This document shows, piece by piece, positions 13,994-24,503 of a DNA stretch of 64,000 nt. Within the stretch, counting starts at the first letter, position 1; each line of letters opens with the position of its first letter. The position numbers and the translations under genes are program-made. The notes below the pieces were generated by a model. It was not told where the DNA came from. It did not search any database and saw nothing but the letters and a program-made list of their open reading frames with translations. This stretch comes from Curtobacterium guangdongense (GTDB lineage: Bacteria; Actinomycetota; Actinomycetes; Actinomycetales; Microbacteriaceae), in the NCBI RefSeq assembly GCF_049341845.1, contig NZ_JBMPIT010000002.1, positions 410,944-474,943 of the forward strand, written 5' to 3'.

Positions 13994-15106
13994 CTACTCG
14001 GCGGGGACGATGATGTCCCGGACCAGGGCGTCCAGCTGTGCGTCCGCGTCGAGGAACTGCCGCAGGGTCTTCACCGTGGCGCCGAACCGGTCGAACTCGT
14101 CGATCGTCATGCCGTCCACGTCGTAGGCGCGGGCGAACTCCGGCGTGGCAGCACGCAGCGCGTCGATGAGGTGCGCGGGGACCTCGTCGTCGATGGCATC
14201 CGGCCGGAACGGGAACGCGTTGGCGTTGATGTCCTTCGACCACTGGAACGGCGGCGAGACGACGAGGTCGCCGCCCTGGAACTCGGACCACTGCAGCGCG
14301 TTGCGGAACGCCGCGACGAGCACACGGGACCGGAAGCCGCGCTCCTGGAACACCCGGTAGGCGTTCTTCACGGCGGCGACGCCAGCCCACTCGAGGATGC
14401 CGGGGTCGACCATCACGTGGTCGCGCTGCACGACGGTCTTGAGCCAGTCGTCGAGTCGCCCGGCCATGAGGGTGACGACGTGACCGAACTCCTGGTCCGG
14501 CAGCCCGTCGGCGGCACGACGGTCGAGTGCGCGCTCGATCGCCTCTCCGACGGCGACGACCTGCGGCACCGTGAAGGACACCGTCGCGTTGATCGAGACT
14601 CCGCGGTAGGCGGCCTCTTCGATCGCGGCGATGCCGACCTTCGTCGCGGGGATCTTCACGATGATGTTCGGCGCGAGCGCCGAGAACCGGACGGCCTGCT
14701 CGACGAGGGCGTCCCGGTCGCGGTGGAGACGCGGGTCCGTCTGCATGCTCAGCCGCCCGTTGCGGCCACCCGATGCCTCGAACGCCGGGAGGAGCTGTGC
14801 GGCGGCGGCGATGGAGAGCTCCTCGACGGCCTTCCAGCCGATCCAGGACTCCCCCGCGGTCGGGTGCTCTGCGGCGATCTCGCGGATGCGCGGGACCCAG
14901 GTGTCCGGGTCCTGCTTGATGCACGTGTAGGCGATCACGGGGTTGCAGGTCGCCCCGACAGCGCCGTACTCGTGGATCGCGGTCGCGAGCTCGCGCGGAT
15001 CGGCGGAGTCGTTCCAGAGCGCGGTGATCGTCTGCTCCGCCGCCTGGAGGGTGACGGGGCGGGTGTCGACGTCGGAGGAGGCCGGGGTCGCCAGGGTGTC
15101 GGTCAT
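13994..15106 (-). CDS. Transaldolase family protein
   Basis: The 370-residue TIM-barrel protein carries the transaldolase Schiff-base segment NIIVKIPATKVGIAAI, with Lys before IPAT, plus the N-terminal GATCNPVI strand and SINATVSFTVPQ. It is longer than TalB and resembles Tal-like proteins of inositol and sugar clusters. Its start overlaps the stop of the upstream epimerase by ATGA, so it is coupled to it. In this operon it may rearrange or cleave a ketose formed from inositol isomers; this is inferred, since central transaldolase normally sits with pentose-phosphate genes. Confidence 0.85.
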   Translation of the reverse strand: MTDTLATPASSDVDTRPVTLQAAEQTITALWNDSADPRELATAIHEYGAVGATCNPVIAYTCIKQDPDTWVPRIREIAAEHPTAGESWIGWKAVEELSIAAAAQLLPAFEASGGRNGRLSMQTDPRLHRDRDALVEQAVRFSALAPNIIVKIPATKVGIAAIEEAAYRGVSINATVSFTVPQVVAVGEAIERALDRRAADGLPDQEFGHVVTLMAGRLDDWLKTVVQRDHVMVDPGILEWAGVAAVKNAYRVFQERGFRSRVLVAAFRNALQWSEFQGGDLVVSPPFQWSKDINANAFPFRPDAIDDEVPAHLIDALRAATPEFARAYDVDGMTIDEFDRFGATVKTLRQFLDADAQLDALVRDIIVPAE

Positions 15107-15972
15107 CGGTGCAGTCCCTTCGTGATCGTGTCGAGCTGGAAGCGCGAGACCTCGTCGGCGTTCTCGTCCTCGGCGAAGACGCTCGACACCGCGACGGTGT
15201 CCGGCCTCGCCGAGAAACCCACGCGGTCGAGCGCGGCCCAGAACGCGTCGAAGTCGACGTCGCCCTGCCCGACCGGCAGGTGCTGGTGGACGCGGACGGC
15301 GTTGCCGGGCGGGTTGGTGATGTAGCGGAGACCGTGCGACCGGTGGTGGTCGTAGGCGTCCGCGACGTGGATCAGCTGGAGTGCGTCACCCGCGGCGTCG
15401 ATGATCGCGTCCATGTCCCCGCCGTAGTGGAAGGTGTGGCACGCCACGTAGACGAAACCGATGTTCTTCGAGTTGAGCCCGCGGATCACCCGCAGGGCTT
15501 CGAGGCCGTCCTCGACGAAGTCGTCGGGGTGCGGGTCGATGAGCACGCGCAGGTCGGCGTCCTCGATGATCGGCAGGAGCTCTTCCATCGCCCAGTAGAA
15601 CTGCGCCTCTGATTCTTCGGCACGCTCCGGGCGGCCCGAGAACTCCGTGTTGATCGTGTCGACGCCCAGGCGCTTCGTGATCTCGATGACACGCTTCCAC
15701 TGCTTGACGGCGGTCTCGCGGGTCTCCTTGTCCGGCCCGGACCACCGGAGCACCGGCAGCACCGACGCGACCTGGACGCCGGCGTCCGTGCAGGCTGCCG
15801 CGAACGCGTCGACGAGGTCGTCGTCCGCCTTCGGGTGTCGGAAGAACGGGATGAAGTCCTTGTGCGGGGTGAGCTGCAGGTACTCGTAGCCGAGGTCCGC
15901 GACCTTCCGCGGGAACTCCAGCAGCGACAGGTCGTGGTGGAAGGGGGTTGGGTCGAGTGCGATCTTCGGCAT
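15103..15972 (-). CDS. Sugar phosphate isomerase/epimerase (xylose isomerase-like TIM barrel)
   Basis: The 289-residue protein has the AP-endonuclease-2/xylose isomerase-like barrel: FHHDLSLLEFPRKVADLGYEYLQL, INTEFSGRPERAEESEAQF with a metal-ligand Glu, VLIDPHPDDFVEDG, VACHTFHYGGDMD and the C-terminal GQGDVDFDAFWAAL. The ATG at 15970-15972 abuts the stop of the upstream dehydrogenase, and its own stop overlaps the transaldolase start, so the three are tightly coupled. It resembles IolI/IolH-type inosose isomerases; the exact reaction cannot be read from sequence. Confidence 0.88.
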   Translation of the reverse strand: MPKIALDPTPFHHDLSLLEFPRKVADLGYEYLQLTPHKDFIPFFRHPKADDDLVDAFAAACTDAGVQVASVLPVLRWSGPDKETRETAVKQWKRVIEITKRLGVDTINTEFSGRPERAEESEAQFYWAMEELLPIIEDADLRVLIDPHPDDFVEDGLEALRVIRGLNSKNIGFVYVACHTFHYGGDMDAIIDAAGDALQLIHVADAYDHHRSHGLRYITNPPGNAVRVHQHLPVGQGDVDFDAFWAALDRVGFSARPDTVAVSSVFAEDENADEVSRFQLDTITKGLHR

Positions 15973-17024
15973 CAGGCCTCCGCGAGCGCGCTCGCGCCGG
16001 CGTCGTAGAACGCGGGCTTCGCCGTTGCGTAGGTCACGGACTCGAGGGCCCCGGACTGCTGCGCACGGACGGCCACCTCGGCGACGACGGACGCCGTGTA
16101 ACCGTCCCACGCGCTCGGGCCGTCGATCCCGCCCTGCTTGGCGGCATCGACCCAGCGTTGGACCTCTTCGTCGTATGCGGCACCGAAGCGCTCCACGAAC
16201 GACGGCGTGACACCCTGGCCCGAGACCCCCTGTGACACGAGGTTCAGCGAGGTCTCACGCCCGATGTACGCGACGCCCGACTCGAACACGGCATCGGTCG
16301 TGACCTGGTACCCGAACTGCGCGTTCACGTTGATCTCGACGATCGCCATCGTCCCCGACTCGGTCGTGAACAGCACGAACTGCGGCTCGGGCAGGTCGGC
16401 CGGCGCCAGCGAGTTCTTGCGCGGCTTCTTGACCTCGACGCTCGTGATCGCCTCCCCCGTGATGAACGGGATGATGTCGATCTCGTGGATCACCGAGTCG
16501 TGGATGAGCATCGACTCGCTGAAGTTCGGCGGGGTCGTCGGGTTGCGGTGCGCGTGGTGCAGGGCGAGCAGTGCGCCGTTCGACCCCGACTCACGGAGGG
16601 CCCGGAGTTCCTGGTAGCCCTTGTCGAAGCGACGCATGAAGCCGACCTGGATCTTCGGGCGGTCCGACTTCGGCTGCTCGAGCTCGACGATCCGCAGCGA
16701 GTCCTCCGCACTCGTCGTGAGGGGCTTCTCGCACAGCACCGCGAGTCCGCGCTCGATCGCCGGCACGAGCACCGGCTCGTGCAGGAAGCCCGGCGTCGCG
16801 ACGATGACGGCGTCGATGGAGGTGGCGTCGAGGGCTTCCTCGAACGACGCGGCGGTGATCGCGCCCGGGGCCTTCGCGGCCGCGGCGGTGGCCCGCGCGG
16901 TGTCGGGGTCCACGATCGCGACGACGTCGGCACCGGCGATGGTCGACGTGATGCGGCGGATGTGGTCGCTGCCCATGGCCCCGGCGCCGACGACGGCGAC
17001 GCGGAGGTTGTCAGTGGTGCTCAT
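15972..17024 (-). CDS. iolG: Inositol 2-dehydrogenase-like Gfo/Idh/MocA oxidoreductase
   Basis: The 350-residue protein has a Rossmann motif GAGAMGSDHIRRI, the EKPL motif CEKPLTTSAEDSL with the catalytic Lys, VGFMRRFDKGY, and HDSVIHEIDIIPF, which contains the Asp/His catalytic pattern of IolG. IolG oxidises myo-inositol to scyllo-inosose (2-keto-myo-inositol) with NAD+, the first step of the pathway. It follows iolE after 35 bp and runs directly into the epimerase gene. Of the two oxidoreductases in this operon, this one fits IolG better. Confidence 0.88.
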   Translation of the reverse strand: MSTTDNLRVAVVGAGAMGSDHIRRITSTIAGADVVAIVDPDTARATAAAAKAPGAITAASFEEALDATSIDAVIVATPGFLHEPVLVPAIERGLAVLCEKPLTTSAEDSLRIVELEQPKSDRPKIQVGFMRRFDKGYQELRALRESGSNGALLALHHAHRNPTTPPNFSESMLIHDSVIHEIDIIPFITGEAITSVEVKKPRKNSLAPADLPEPQFVLFTTESGTMAIVEINVNAQFGYQVTTDAVFESGVAYIGRETSLNLVSQGVSGQGVTPSFVERFGAAYDEEVQRWVDAAKQGGIDGPSAWDGYTASVVAEVAVRAQQSGALESVTYATAKPAFYDAGASALAEA

Positions 17025-17059
17025 TCGATGTCTCCTGGAGGTGGTGGCGCTGCTGCGTG

Positions 17060-18013
17060 TCAGGACGCGCGGGCGGCGGACGTGGAACCGAAGATGTGCT
17101 GGAACGTGCGCTCCGCGATAGGGCCGGGAGCGTCGACCGAGCAGCCGTACATGTCCTGCTCGACGATGCCGAAGACGTCCGGGTTGATGGCGGCCACTGC
17201 CTCGATGATCGGTGCGAGCTCGGGGGTGCCGTGCGGCGGCTCGGTCATGATGCCCTGCGCGACGGCGGTCGCGAACGGCACGTCGTTCTTCAGCACGTCG
17301 AAGAGCAGGTCGGTGTCGACCTGCTTGAGGTGCAGGTAGCCGATCCGTTCCGGGTGCGCCGCGATCAGCTTGAGGTTGTCGCCGCCGTAGTAGGCGAAGT
17401 GCCCGGTGTCGAGGCAGAGGTTCGTGTACTGCGGGTCCGTGACCTCGAGGAAACGAACGGTCTCCTTGTAGGTCCCCACGTGGCTGTCGGCGTGCGTGTG
17501 GAACTGCTGGTGGACGCCGAACTCCTCGAGCAGCGCCTTGCCGAGCTGGTCGTGGCCCTTGCCGAGCCGCTCCCACTGTTCGTCCGTGAGCGTCCGGGGC
17601 TCCAGGACCTCTTCGGTGGCGTCCGAGCGCCAGAGGTCCGGGATCGTCGCGAGGTGCTCCGCGCCGAGCTTCGCCGCGAGCCCGGCGACCGCGACGGCCT
17701 GGTCCCACGCCCGCTGGAACTGGTCGTCTCCCTTGTGGAACCCCGTGAAGACGGTGCCCGCGGAGAGCTTCAGCCCCCGCGACTCGAGCTCGTCGGACAG
17801 CTGCGCGGGGTCGGTCGGCAGGTACCCGTACGGGCCGAGCTCGATCCACTCGTAGCCGGCCGCCGCCGCTTCGTCGAGGAAGCGCTGCCACGGGACCTGC
17901 TTCGGGTCGTCCGGGAACCAGACGCCCCACGAGTCGGGAGCGGTGCCGATGCGGATCGACGCGGTGGTGGCGTCCGTGGACGGGGCGCCGGTCGGGGTGG
18001 CGGTGTCGGTCAT
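17060..18013 (-). CDS. iolE: Inosose dehydratase-like TIM-barrel protein
   Basis: The 317-residue protein begins with a Thr-rich tail and then IRIGTAPDSWGVWFPDDPKQ, the IolE-type opening, followed by GYEWIELGPYGYLP, FHTHADSHVGTYKETVRFLE and LCLDTGHFAYYGGDN, which supply metal-binding His, Glu and Asp. IolE dehydrates 2-keto-myo-inositol to the trihydroxycyclohexane-dione used by IolD. It lies between iolD and iolG. The ATG at 18013 is chosen; a GTG eight codons earlier is possible. IolH or another epimerase cannot be fully excluded, but position and the opening motif favour IolE. Confidence 0.85.
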   Translation of the reverse strand: MTDTATPTGAPSTDATTASIRIGTAPDSWGVWFPDDPKQVPWQRFLDEAAAAGYEWIELGPYGYLPTDPAQLSDELESRGLKLSAGTVFTGFHKGDDQFQRAWDQAVAVAGLAAKLGAEHLATIPDLWRSDATEEVLEPRTLTDEQWERLGKGHDQLGKALLEEFGVHQQFHTHADSHVGTYKETVRFLEVTDPQYTNLCLDTGHFAYYGGDNLKLIAAHPERIGYLHLKQVDTDLLFDVLKNDVPFATAVAQGIMTEPPHGTPELAPIIEAVAAINPDVFGIVEQDMYGCSVDAPGPIAERTFQHIFGSTSAARAS

Positions 18014-18052
18014 GACGTCGTCGTCTTCTTTCTGCACGAGGTGGTGGTGGGG

Positions 18053-19947
<1,895 letters not shown>

Positions 19948-19951
<4 letters not shown>

Positions 19952-20844
19952 ACGTCCTCCTTCTTCGGTGCATAGGGCAGGCGCGGGTCGATGGTCTCGG
20001 TCTCCCACACCTGGCGGACCCAGCCGTGGGCCGGGTCGTCGGTGATGTTCCACACACGCTCCGGATCGGGCCCGGCCATCACGTTGAGGTAGTACATGTC
20101 GTACCCGGGCGCGGCGACGGCCGGTCCGTGCCAGCCGTACGGCACGAGCGCGATGTCGCCCGTCCGGACTTCACGGAATTCGTCGATCGCGCGGTCGTCC
20201 GAGGCGTACGTCCGGTGCAACGCGAACGGGTCGGCGGACGCCGGGGCGTCGACGCCGCGAGCCACCGCCGACTCGTAGTAGTAGATCTCCTCGAGGTTCG
20301 ACTCGGCGCCGGGCACCTTCGTGTCGTGCTTGTGCGGCGGGTACGACGACCAGTTGCCGGCGGGCGTGATCACCTCGCAGACGATGAACTCGGCGGCGTC
20401 GAGCGCTGCCGGGGTACCGAAGTTGTGCACCTGGCGGCTGGACTGGCCGGCACCGCGGAGTTCCACCGGCACGTCCTGCCGCGGGATGTACGTGGACGGC
20501 TTGGTCTCGTCCGTCGGGGCTTCGGCGACGGCCAGCCGGCCGACACCGGTGATCGTCGCGGCCGTTCCGGATCCCAGGTACAGGACGTCGGTGGGGCCGT
20601 CGAACACGCTGTCGCGTCCCTCGAGGACCTGTGTCACGCCGTCGTGGACCACGGTGAAGCTGCCCGACAGCGGCACCACCAGGCGCTCCACGGCAGCGGC
20701 GTCCAGCTCGAGCGAACCGCCGTCGGTGAGTGTTCCGGTCCGGAGCCCCGTGTGCGCCCATCCCTCGATGCGGCCGTCGACCACGTCCGTCCACCCGCCG
20801 TCGGGGCGGCTCCCCGCTGGGATGAACCAGTTGTCGTTCGTCAT
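19948..20844 (-). CDS. iolB: 5-deoxy-glucuronate isomerase
   Basis: The 298-residue bicupin protein carries SYPPHKHDTKVPGAESNLEE, the metal-binding His-x-His...Glu cupin motif of IolB, and the second cupin part GDIALVPYGWHGPAVA with the late His. IolB isomerises 5-deoxy-glucuronate to 2-deoxy-5-keto-gluconate, the substrate of IolC. It starts 10 bp after iolA and overlaps iolD at its end. Confidence 0.96.
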
Positions 20845-20854
20845 GCCGTCGTCC

Positions 20855-22366
20855 TCAGTTGTTCGAGGGGAAGCCGAGGTTGATGCCGCCGTGCGACGGA
20901 TCCAGCCACCGGCTCGTGATCGCCTTCTGCCGCGTGAAGAAGCTCACGCCGTCGGCGCCGTACGCCTTGTGGTCGCCGAACAGCGAGTTCTTCCAGCCGC
21001 CGAACGAGTAGTACGCCACCGGCACCGGGATCGGCACGTTGATGCCGATCATGCCGACCTGCACGTCGCGCTGGAACCGACGGGCAGCGCCGCCGTCGTT
21101 CGTGAAGATGGCGGTGCCGTTGCCGAACGCACCGGAGTTGATGAGCTCGAGGCCCTCTTCGTAGGTCGCGACGCGCACGACCGACAGCACGGGACCGAAG
21201 ATCTCCTCGGTGTAGACGCGGCTCGTCGTCGGGACCCTGTCGATCAGGGTCGGGCCGAGCCAGAACCCGTTCTCGTCGCCGTCCGGTCGGACGGTGCGGC
21301 CGTCCACCACGACGACCGCGCCGTCCTGCTCTGCGACCTCGATGTAGGAGGCGACCTTGTCGCGGTGCTGCTTCGTGACGAGGGGGCCCATGTCGCAGCC
21401 ACGACGCCCGTCACCGATGCGGAGCGTGGCAGCACGGTCCTTGATCTTCTCGATGAGCTCGTCCGCGACGGGCTCGACCGCGACGACGACCGAGATCGCC
21501 ATGCAGCGTTCACCGGCGGAGCCGAAGCCCGCGTTGATGGCGTTGTCGGCGACGAGGTCGAGGTCGGCGTCCGGCAGCACGAGCATGTGGTTCTTCGCAC
21601 CGCCGAGGGCCTGCACGCGCTTGCCGTGCTTCGTGCCGGTCTCGTAGACGTACTGCGCGATCGGCGTCGAACCGACGAACGAGATCGACTCGACGTCGGG
21701 GCTCGTCAGGAGCCCGTCGACGGACAGCTTGTCGCCGTTGAGGACGTTGAAGACACCGTCCGGCAGGCCGGCCTCCTTGAACTTCTCCGCCAGCCAGATC
21801 GCGGCGCTCGGGTCCTTCTCACTCGGCTTGAGCACGACGGTGTTGCCGGCGGCGATGGCGATCGGCAGGAACCACAGCGGCACCATCGCCGGGAAGTTGA
21901 ACGGGCTGATGATGCCGACGACGCCGAGCGGCTGCCGGATCGAGTACACGTCGATGCCCGTCGAGACCTGGTCGCTGAACTCGCCCTTGAGCAGCTGCGG
22001 GATGCTCGTCGCGAGCTCCACCACTTCCTGCCCACGAGCGATCTCCCCGAGTGCGTCGTCGAGGACCTTGCCGTGCTCGCTCGTGATGATCTCGGCGAGC
22101 TCGGCCTTGTCGCGGTTCAGGATCTCGCGGAAGGCGAAGAGGATCTGCTGGCGCTTGGCCAGCGAGAGGTTGCCCCACTTCGGGAACGCGGCCTTCGCGC
22201 TGGCGATCGCCGCCTGGATCTCGTCCTCGTTCGCCAGCGCGACCTGCTTCGTCGCGACGCCGAGCGCCGGGTCGTAGACCGGAGCGGTGTTGCCAGACGT
22301 CGAGGCGACGCGCGCCCCGTCGATCCAGTGGCCGATCGTCGTGGTGACGGTGTCCGAGATGGTCAT
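20855..22366 (-). CDS. iolA: Methylmalonate-semialdehyde dehydrogenase (CoA-acylating)
   Basis: The 503-residue aldehyde dehydrogenase has the cofactor region ISPFNFPAMVPLWFLPIAIA, the conserved ETGTKHGKRVQALGGAKNH, and the catalytic Cys in GSAGERCMAISVVVAV, the form specific to MmsA/IolA. The enzyme converts malonic or methylmalonic semialdehyde to acetyl- or propionyl-CoA, the last step of inositol breakdown, and also of valine catabolism. The ATG at 22364-22366 overlaps the stop of the preceding aldolase gene (ATGA), supporting this start over a long Arg-rich extension. Confidence 0.95.
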   Translation of the reverse strand: MTISDTVTTTIGHWIDGARVASTSGNTAPVYDPALGVATKQVALANEDEIQAAIASAKAAFPKWGNLSLAKRQQILFAFREILNRDKAELAEIITSEHGKVLDDALGEIARGQEVVELATSIPQLLKGEFSDQVSTGIDVYSIRQPLGVVGIISPFNFPAMVPLWFLPIAIAAGNTVVLKPSEKDPSAAIWLAEKFKEAGLPDGVFNVLNGDKLSVDGLLTSPDVESISFVGSTPIAQYVYETGTKHGKRVQALGGAKNHMLVLPDADLDLVADNAINAGFGSAGERCMAISVVVAVEPVADELIEKIKDRAATLRIGDGRRGCDMGPLVTKQHRDKVASYIEVAEQDGAVVVVDGRTVRPDGDENGFWLGPTLIDRVPTTSRVYTEEIFGPVLSVVRVATYEEGLELINSGAFGNGTAIFTNDGGAARRFQRDVQVGMIGINVPIPVPVAYYSFGGWKNSLFGDHKAYGADGVSFFTRQKAITSRWLDPSHGGINLGFPSNN

Positions 22367-23352
22367 GCGTTGGTTCCTTCCGAGATGGACGAGTCCATGG
22401 TGGTGGGGCCCGCGAGCCGCGCGGCTGGGTCGTGAGCATCTGTGGAGAACCCGGCCCGAGCCTCCTGGGTGTGGACGAGGCCGGAGGCGACGTCGACGGC
22501 GCCGGCGACGTCCCCGTCCGGCGGGTAGAGCAGGGTGCGTCCGACGACGAGCCCGCGGACTCCGGGCAGTGCGAGCGCGTCCGCCCACTTGGCGTAGGTC
22601 TCGAGCGGACGCGCCGACGGGTCGCCGCCGAGCAGCAGCGTCGGCAGCGTCGTCGCTGCCATCACCCGCTCCATGTCCTCGACGACGGGGATCTTCAGCC
22701 AGCTGTAGGCGCTGGACTCGCCGAGCCCGGCGGCGATCGCCATCGAGGTGATGACGGCGTCGGCGGTCAGGTCGTTCACGACCTTGTCGTCCCGCCAGGT
22801 CGACATGAAGGGCTCGAGCATGATCGGCAGACGGTGCTCGGCGGCCTCGGTGACGGCCCGGGCGGTCGCCTCGAGCGTCGGGGCGGTGCCGGCGTCCGAC
22901 AGGTTGATGCGGACGAGCAGCTTGGCGAAGTCGAGGCCGGCGTGCGCGATGGACCGGGCCGAGTACGCCGTGTACCGGTCGTCCATCTCGAACGTCGCAC
23001 CACGCAGCCCGCCGCGGTTCATCGAGCCGACGACGACCTTGCCGTCGAGGGCGCCGAGCAGCGCCAGGTCCTCGAGGATGTCCGGCGTACCGAGCACGCC
23101 GTCGACGCCAGGGCGACCGAGGGCCGTGACCAGCCGCTCGAGCAGGTCGTAGCGGTCGGCCATCGCGGACTCGTCGTCGCGCACCGCCAGGGCACCACGG
23201 GCCGGGTGGTCCGCGGCGACGATGAAGAGCTTGCCGTCGTCGGCCAGGAGCGGCCGCCTGGTCCGTGCTGCGAGCGTGCTCGCGATCGTCTCCGGTGATC
23301 CGGCACGCACGTCGCGCAGCCGCTGGAAGTCGACACTGCTGATCTCAGGCAT
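22363..23352 (-). CDS. Cgl0158-like (beta/alpha)8-barrel aldolase of the inositol pathway
   Basis: The 329-residue protein resembles class I barrel aldolases of the DeoC/LacD group and in particular the Cgl0158 family found in corynebacterial inositol clusters. Features are LFIVAADHPARGA at the first strand, AKLLVRINLSDAGT with a barrel Lys, LPIMLEPFMSTW, and WLKIPVVEDMERVM with a candidate Schiff-base Lys. It sits where iolJ would be expected: just after the kinase iolC, overlapping it by 8 bp and overlapping iolA by 4. I infer it cleaves 2-deoxy-5-keto-gluconate-6-phosphate to DHAP and malonic semialdehyde. Confidence 0.85.
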   Translation of the reverse strand: MPEISSVDFQRLRDVRAGSPETIASTLAARTRRPLLADDGKLFIVAADHPARGALAVRDDESAMADRYDLLERLVTALGRPGVDGVLGTPDILEDLALLGALDGKVVVGSMNRGGLRGATFEMDDRYTAYSARSIAHAGLDFAKLLVRINLSDAGTAPTLEATARAVTEAAEHRLPIMLEPFMSTWRDDKVVNDLTADAVITSMAIAAGLGESSAYSWLKIPVVEDMERVMAATTLPTLLLGGDPSARPLETYAKWADALALPGVRGLVVGRTLLYPPDGDVAGAVDVASGLVHTQEARAGFSTDAHDPAARLAGPTTMDSSISEGTNA

Positions 23353-24337
23353 TGACCGCCTCTTCCGTCGGGTTCTCCTGCAGGAACGTCTCGATCTCGT
23401 CGCTCGTCGGCATCGCGGTGGAGCACTCGAACCGTGTCGCGACGATCGCACCGGCCGCGTTGGCGAATGCGAGGATGCGCTCGAGGCCCCAGCCCTGCAG
23501 CAGACCGTGGGTGAGCGCGCCGCCGAAGCCGTCGCCGGAGCCGAGGCCGTTCACGACGTCGATGTGGTGCGGGCGGAGCTCGACGAACTCGTCGCGGGTC
23601 TTCGCGAGGACGCCCTTGGGGCCCTGCTTCACGATGGCGATCTCGACGCCGCGTTCGAGCAGCGCGTCGGCAGCACGGACGGGATCGGTCTCCCCCACCG
23701 CGACCTCGCACTCCTCGCGGTTGCCGACGGCGACGGTGGCGTGCTCCAGGGCGACGGCGACCTCGCGCGTCGCGGCCTCCGGCGAGGACCAGAACATCGA
23801 CCGGTAGTCGAGGTCCAACACGGTGTGCAGCTTGGTGGCGTGCTCCGACGCGGAGCGAGCAGCGAACGCCGTGTGGTGCGCCTGTCGACTCGGCTCCTCG
23901 CTGAGGCCGGTCACCGTGGTCCAGAAGACCTTCGCGCGCTCGATCTCGTGGAGCGGCAGCGACTTCGCGGTGATCATCAGGTCGGGGGCCTTCGGCGCCC
24001 GGTAGAAGTAGAGCGGGAAGTCGTCCGGCGGGAAGATCTCGCAGAAGGCGACCGGGGTGTTCAGTCCGTCGACGGTGTCCACGAAGGCGTTGGCGACGCC
24101 GAACTCCGGGAGGGTCCTGGCGATGTACCTGCCGAACGGATCGTTGCCGGTGCGGGTGATGACCGCGGCGTCGGCACCGTGTCGTGCAGCAGCGATGGCG
24201 ACGTTCGTGGCGCTGCCGCCGACCGACTTCGAGAAGGTCTCGACGTCCTCGAGCGGACCCGTCTGCTGCGGGTAGATGTCAACGCTCACGCGACCCATGG
24301 TGATCACGTCGTAGGCGTGGGGAGCTTCGTTCGTCAT
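23345..24337 (-). CDS. iolC: 5-dehydro-2-deoxygluconokinase
   Basis: The 330-residue PfkB/ribokinase-family kinase has the N-terminal GG motif VGGSATNVAIAAARHG and the C-terminal signature VVNGLGSGDGFGGALTHGL, with catalytic Asp in GSGDGF. IolC phosphorylates 2-deoxy-5-keto-gluconate. It is the first gene of the minus-strand inositol operon. The ATG at 24337 follows a GGA-rich leader of about 40 nt after a promoter overlapped by a perfect 12-bp operator palindrome. Confidence 0.95.
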   Translation of the reverse strand: MTNEAPHAYDVITMGRVSVDIYPQQTGPLEDVETFSKSVGGSATNVAIAAARHGADAAVITRTGNDPFGRYIARTLPEFGVANAFVDTVDGLNTPVAFCEIFPPDDFPLYFYRAPKAPDLMITAKSLPLHEIERAKVFWTTVTGLSEEPSRQAHHTAFAARSASEHATKLHTVLDLDYRSMFWSSPEAATREVAVALEHATVAVGNREECEVAVGETDPVRAADALLERGVEIAIVKQGPKGVLAKTRDEFVELRPHHIDVVNGLGSGDGFGGALTHGLLQGWGLERILAFANAAGAIVATRFECSTAMPTSDEIETFLQENPTEEAVNA

Positions 24338-24383
24338 GCGACGTGCGGGACCTTCCGTGCGGCTTCATCGGCGGACGATCACG

Positions 24384-24417
24384 ACTGTACACCCTCCTTG
24401 GCTTAATGTCATGACAT
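24384..24417 (-). promoter_or_regulatory. iol operon promoter overlapped by IolR-type operator
   Basis: ATGTCATGACAT at 24406-24417 is a perfect 12-bp palindrome whose core TGTCATGACA fits KGWCHTRACA at all positions. On the minus strand TGACAT (plus 24406-24411) can be the -35 and TACAGT (plus 24384-24389) the -10, spaced by 16 bp. A repressor on this site would occlude the -35 box, consistent with IolR repression of the operon. Confidence 0.65.
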
Positions 24418-24503
24418 GGTTCTGCACCGCGTGCTGCGGTCCGCCTGGAGGCTCGGATCACCCCCGGAACACCGGTGTCGGTGGGTCCTGGGAAGGTCTG
24501 GGC

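Noticed and set aside
12738..14924. A 728-codon minus-strand frame suggesting a fused transaldolase-oxidoreductase
   Set aside because: The upstream part is the off-frame shadow of the transaldolase gene; the true oxidoreductase starts at 13931.
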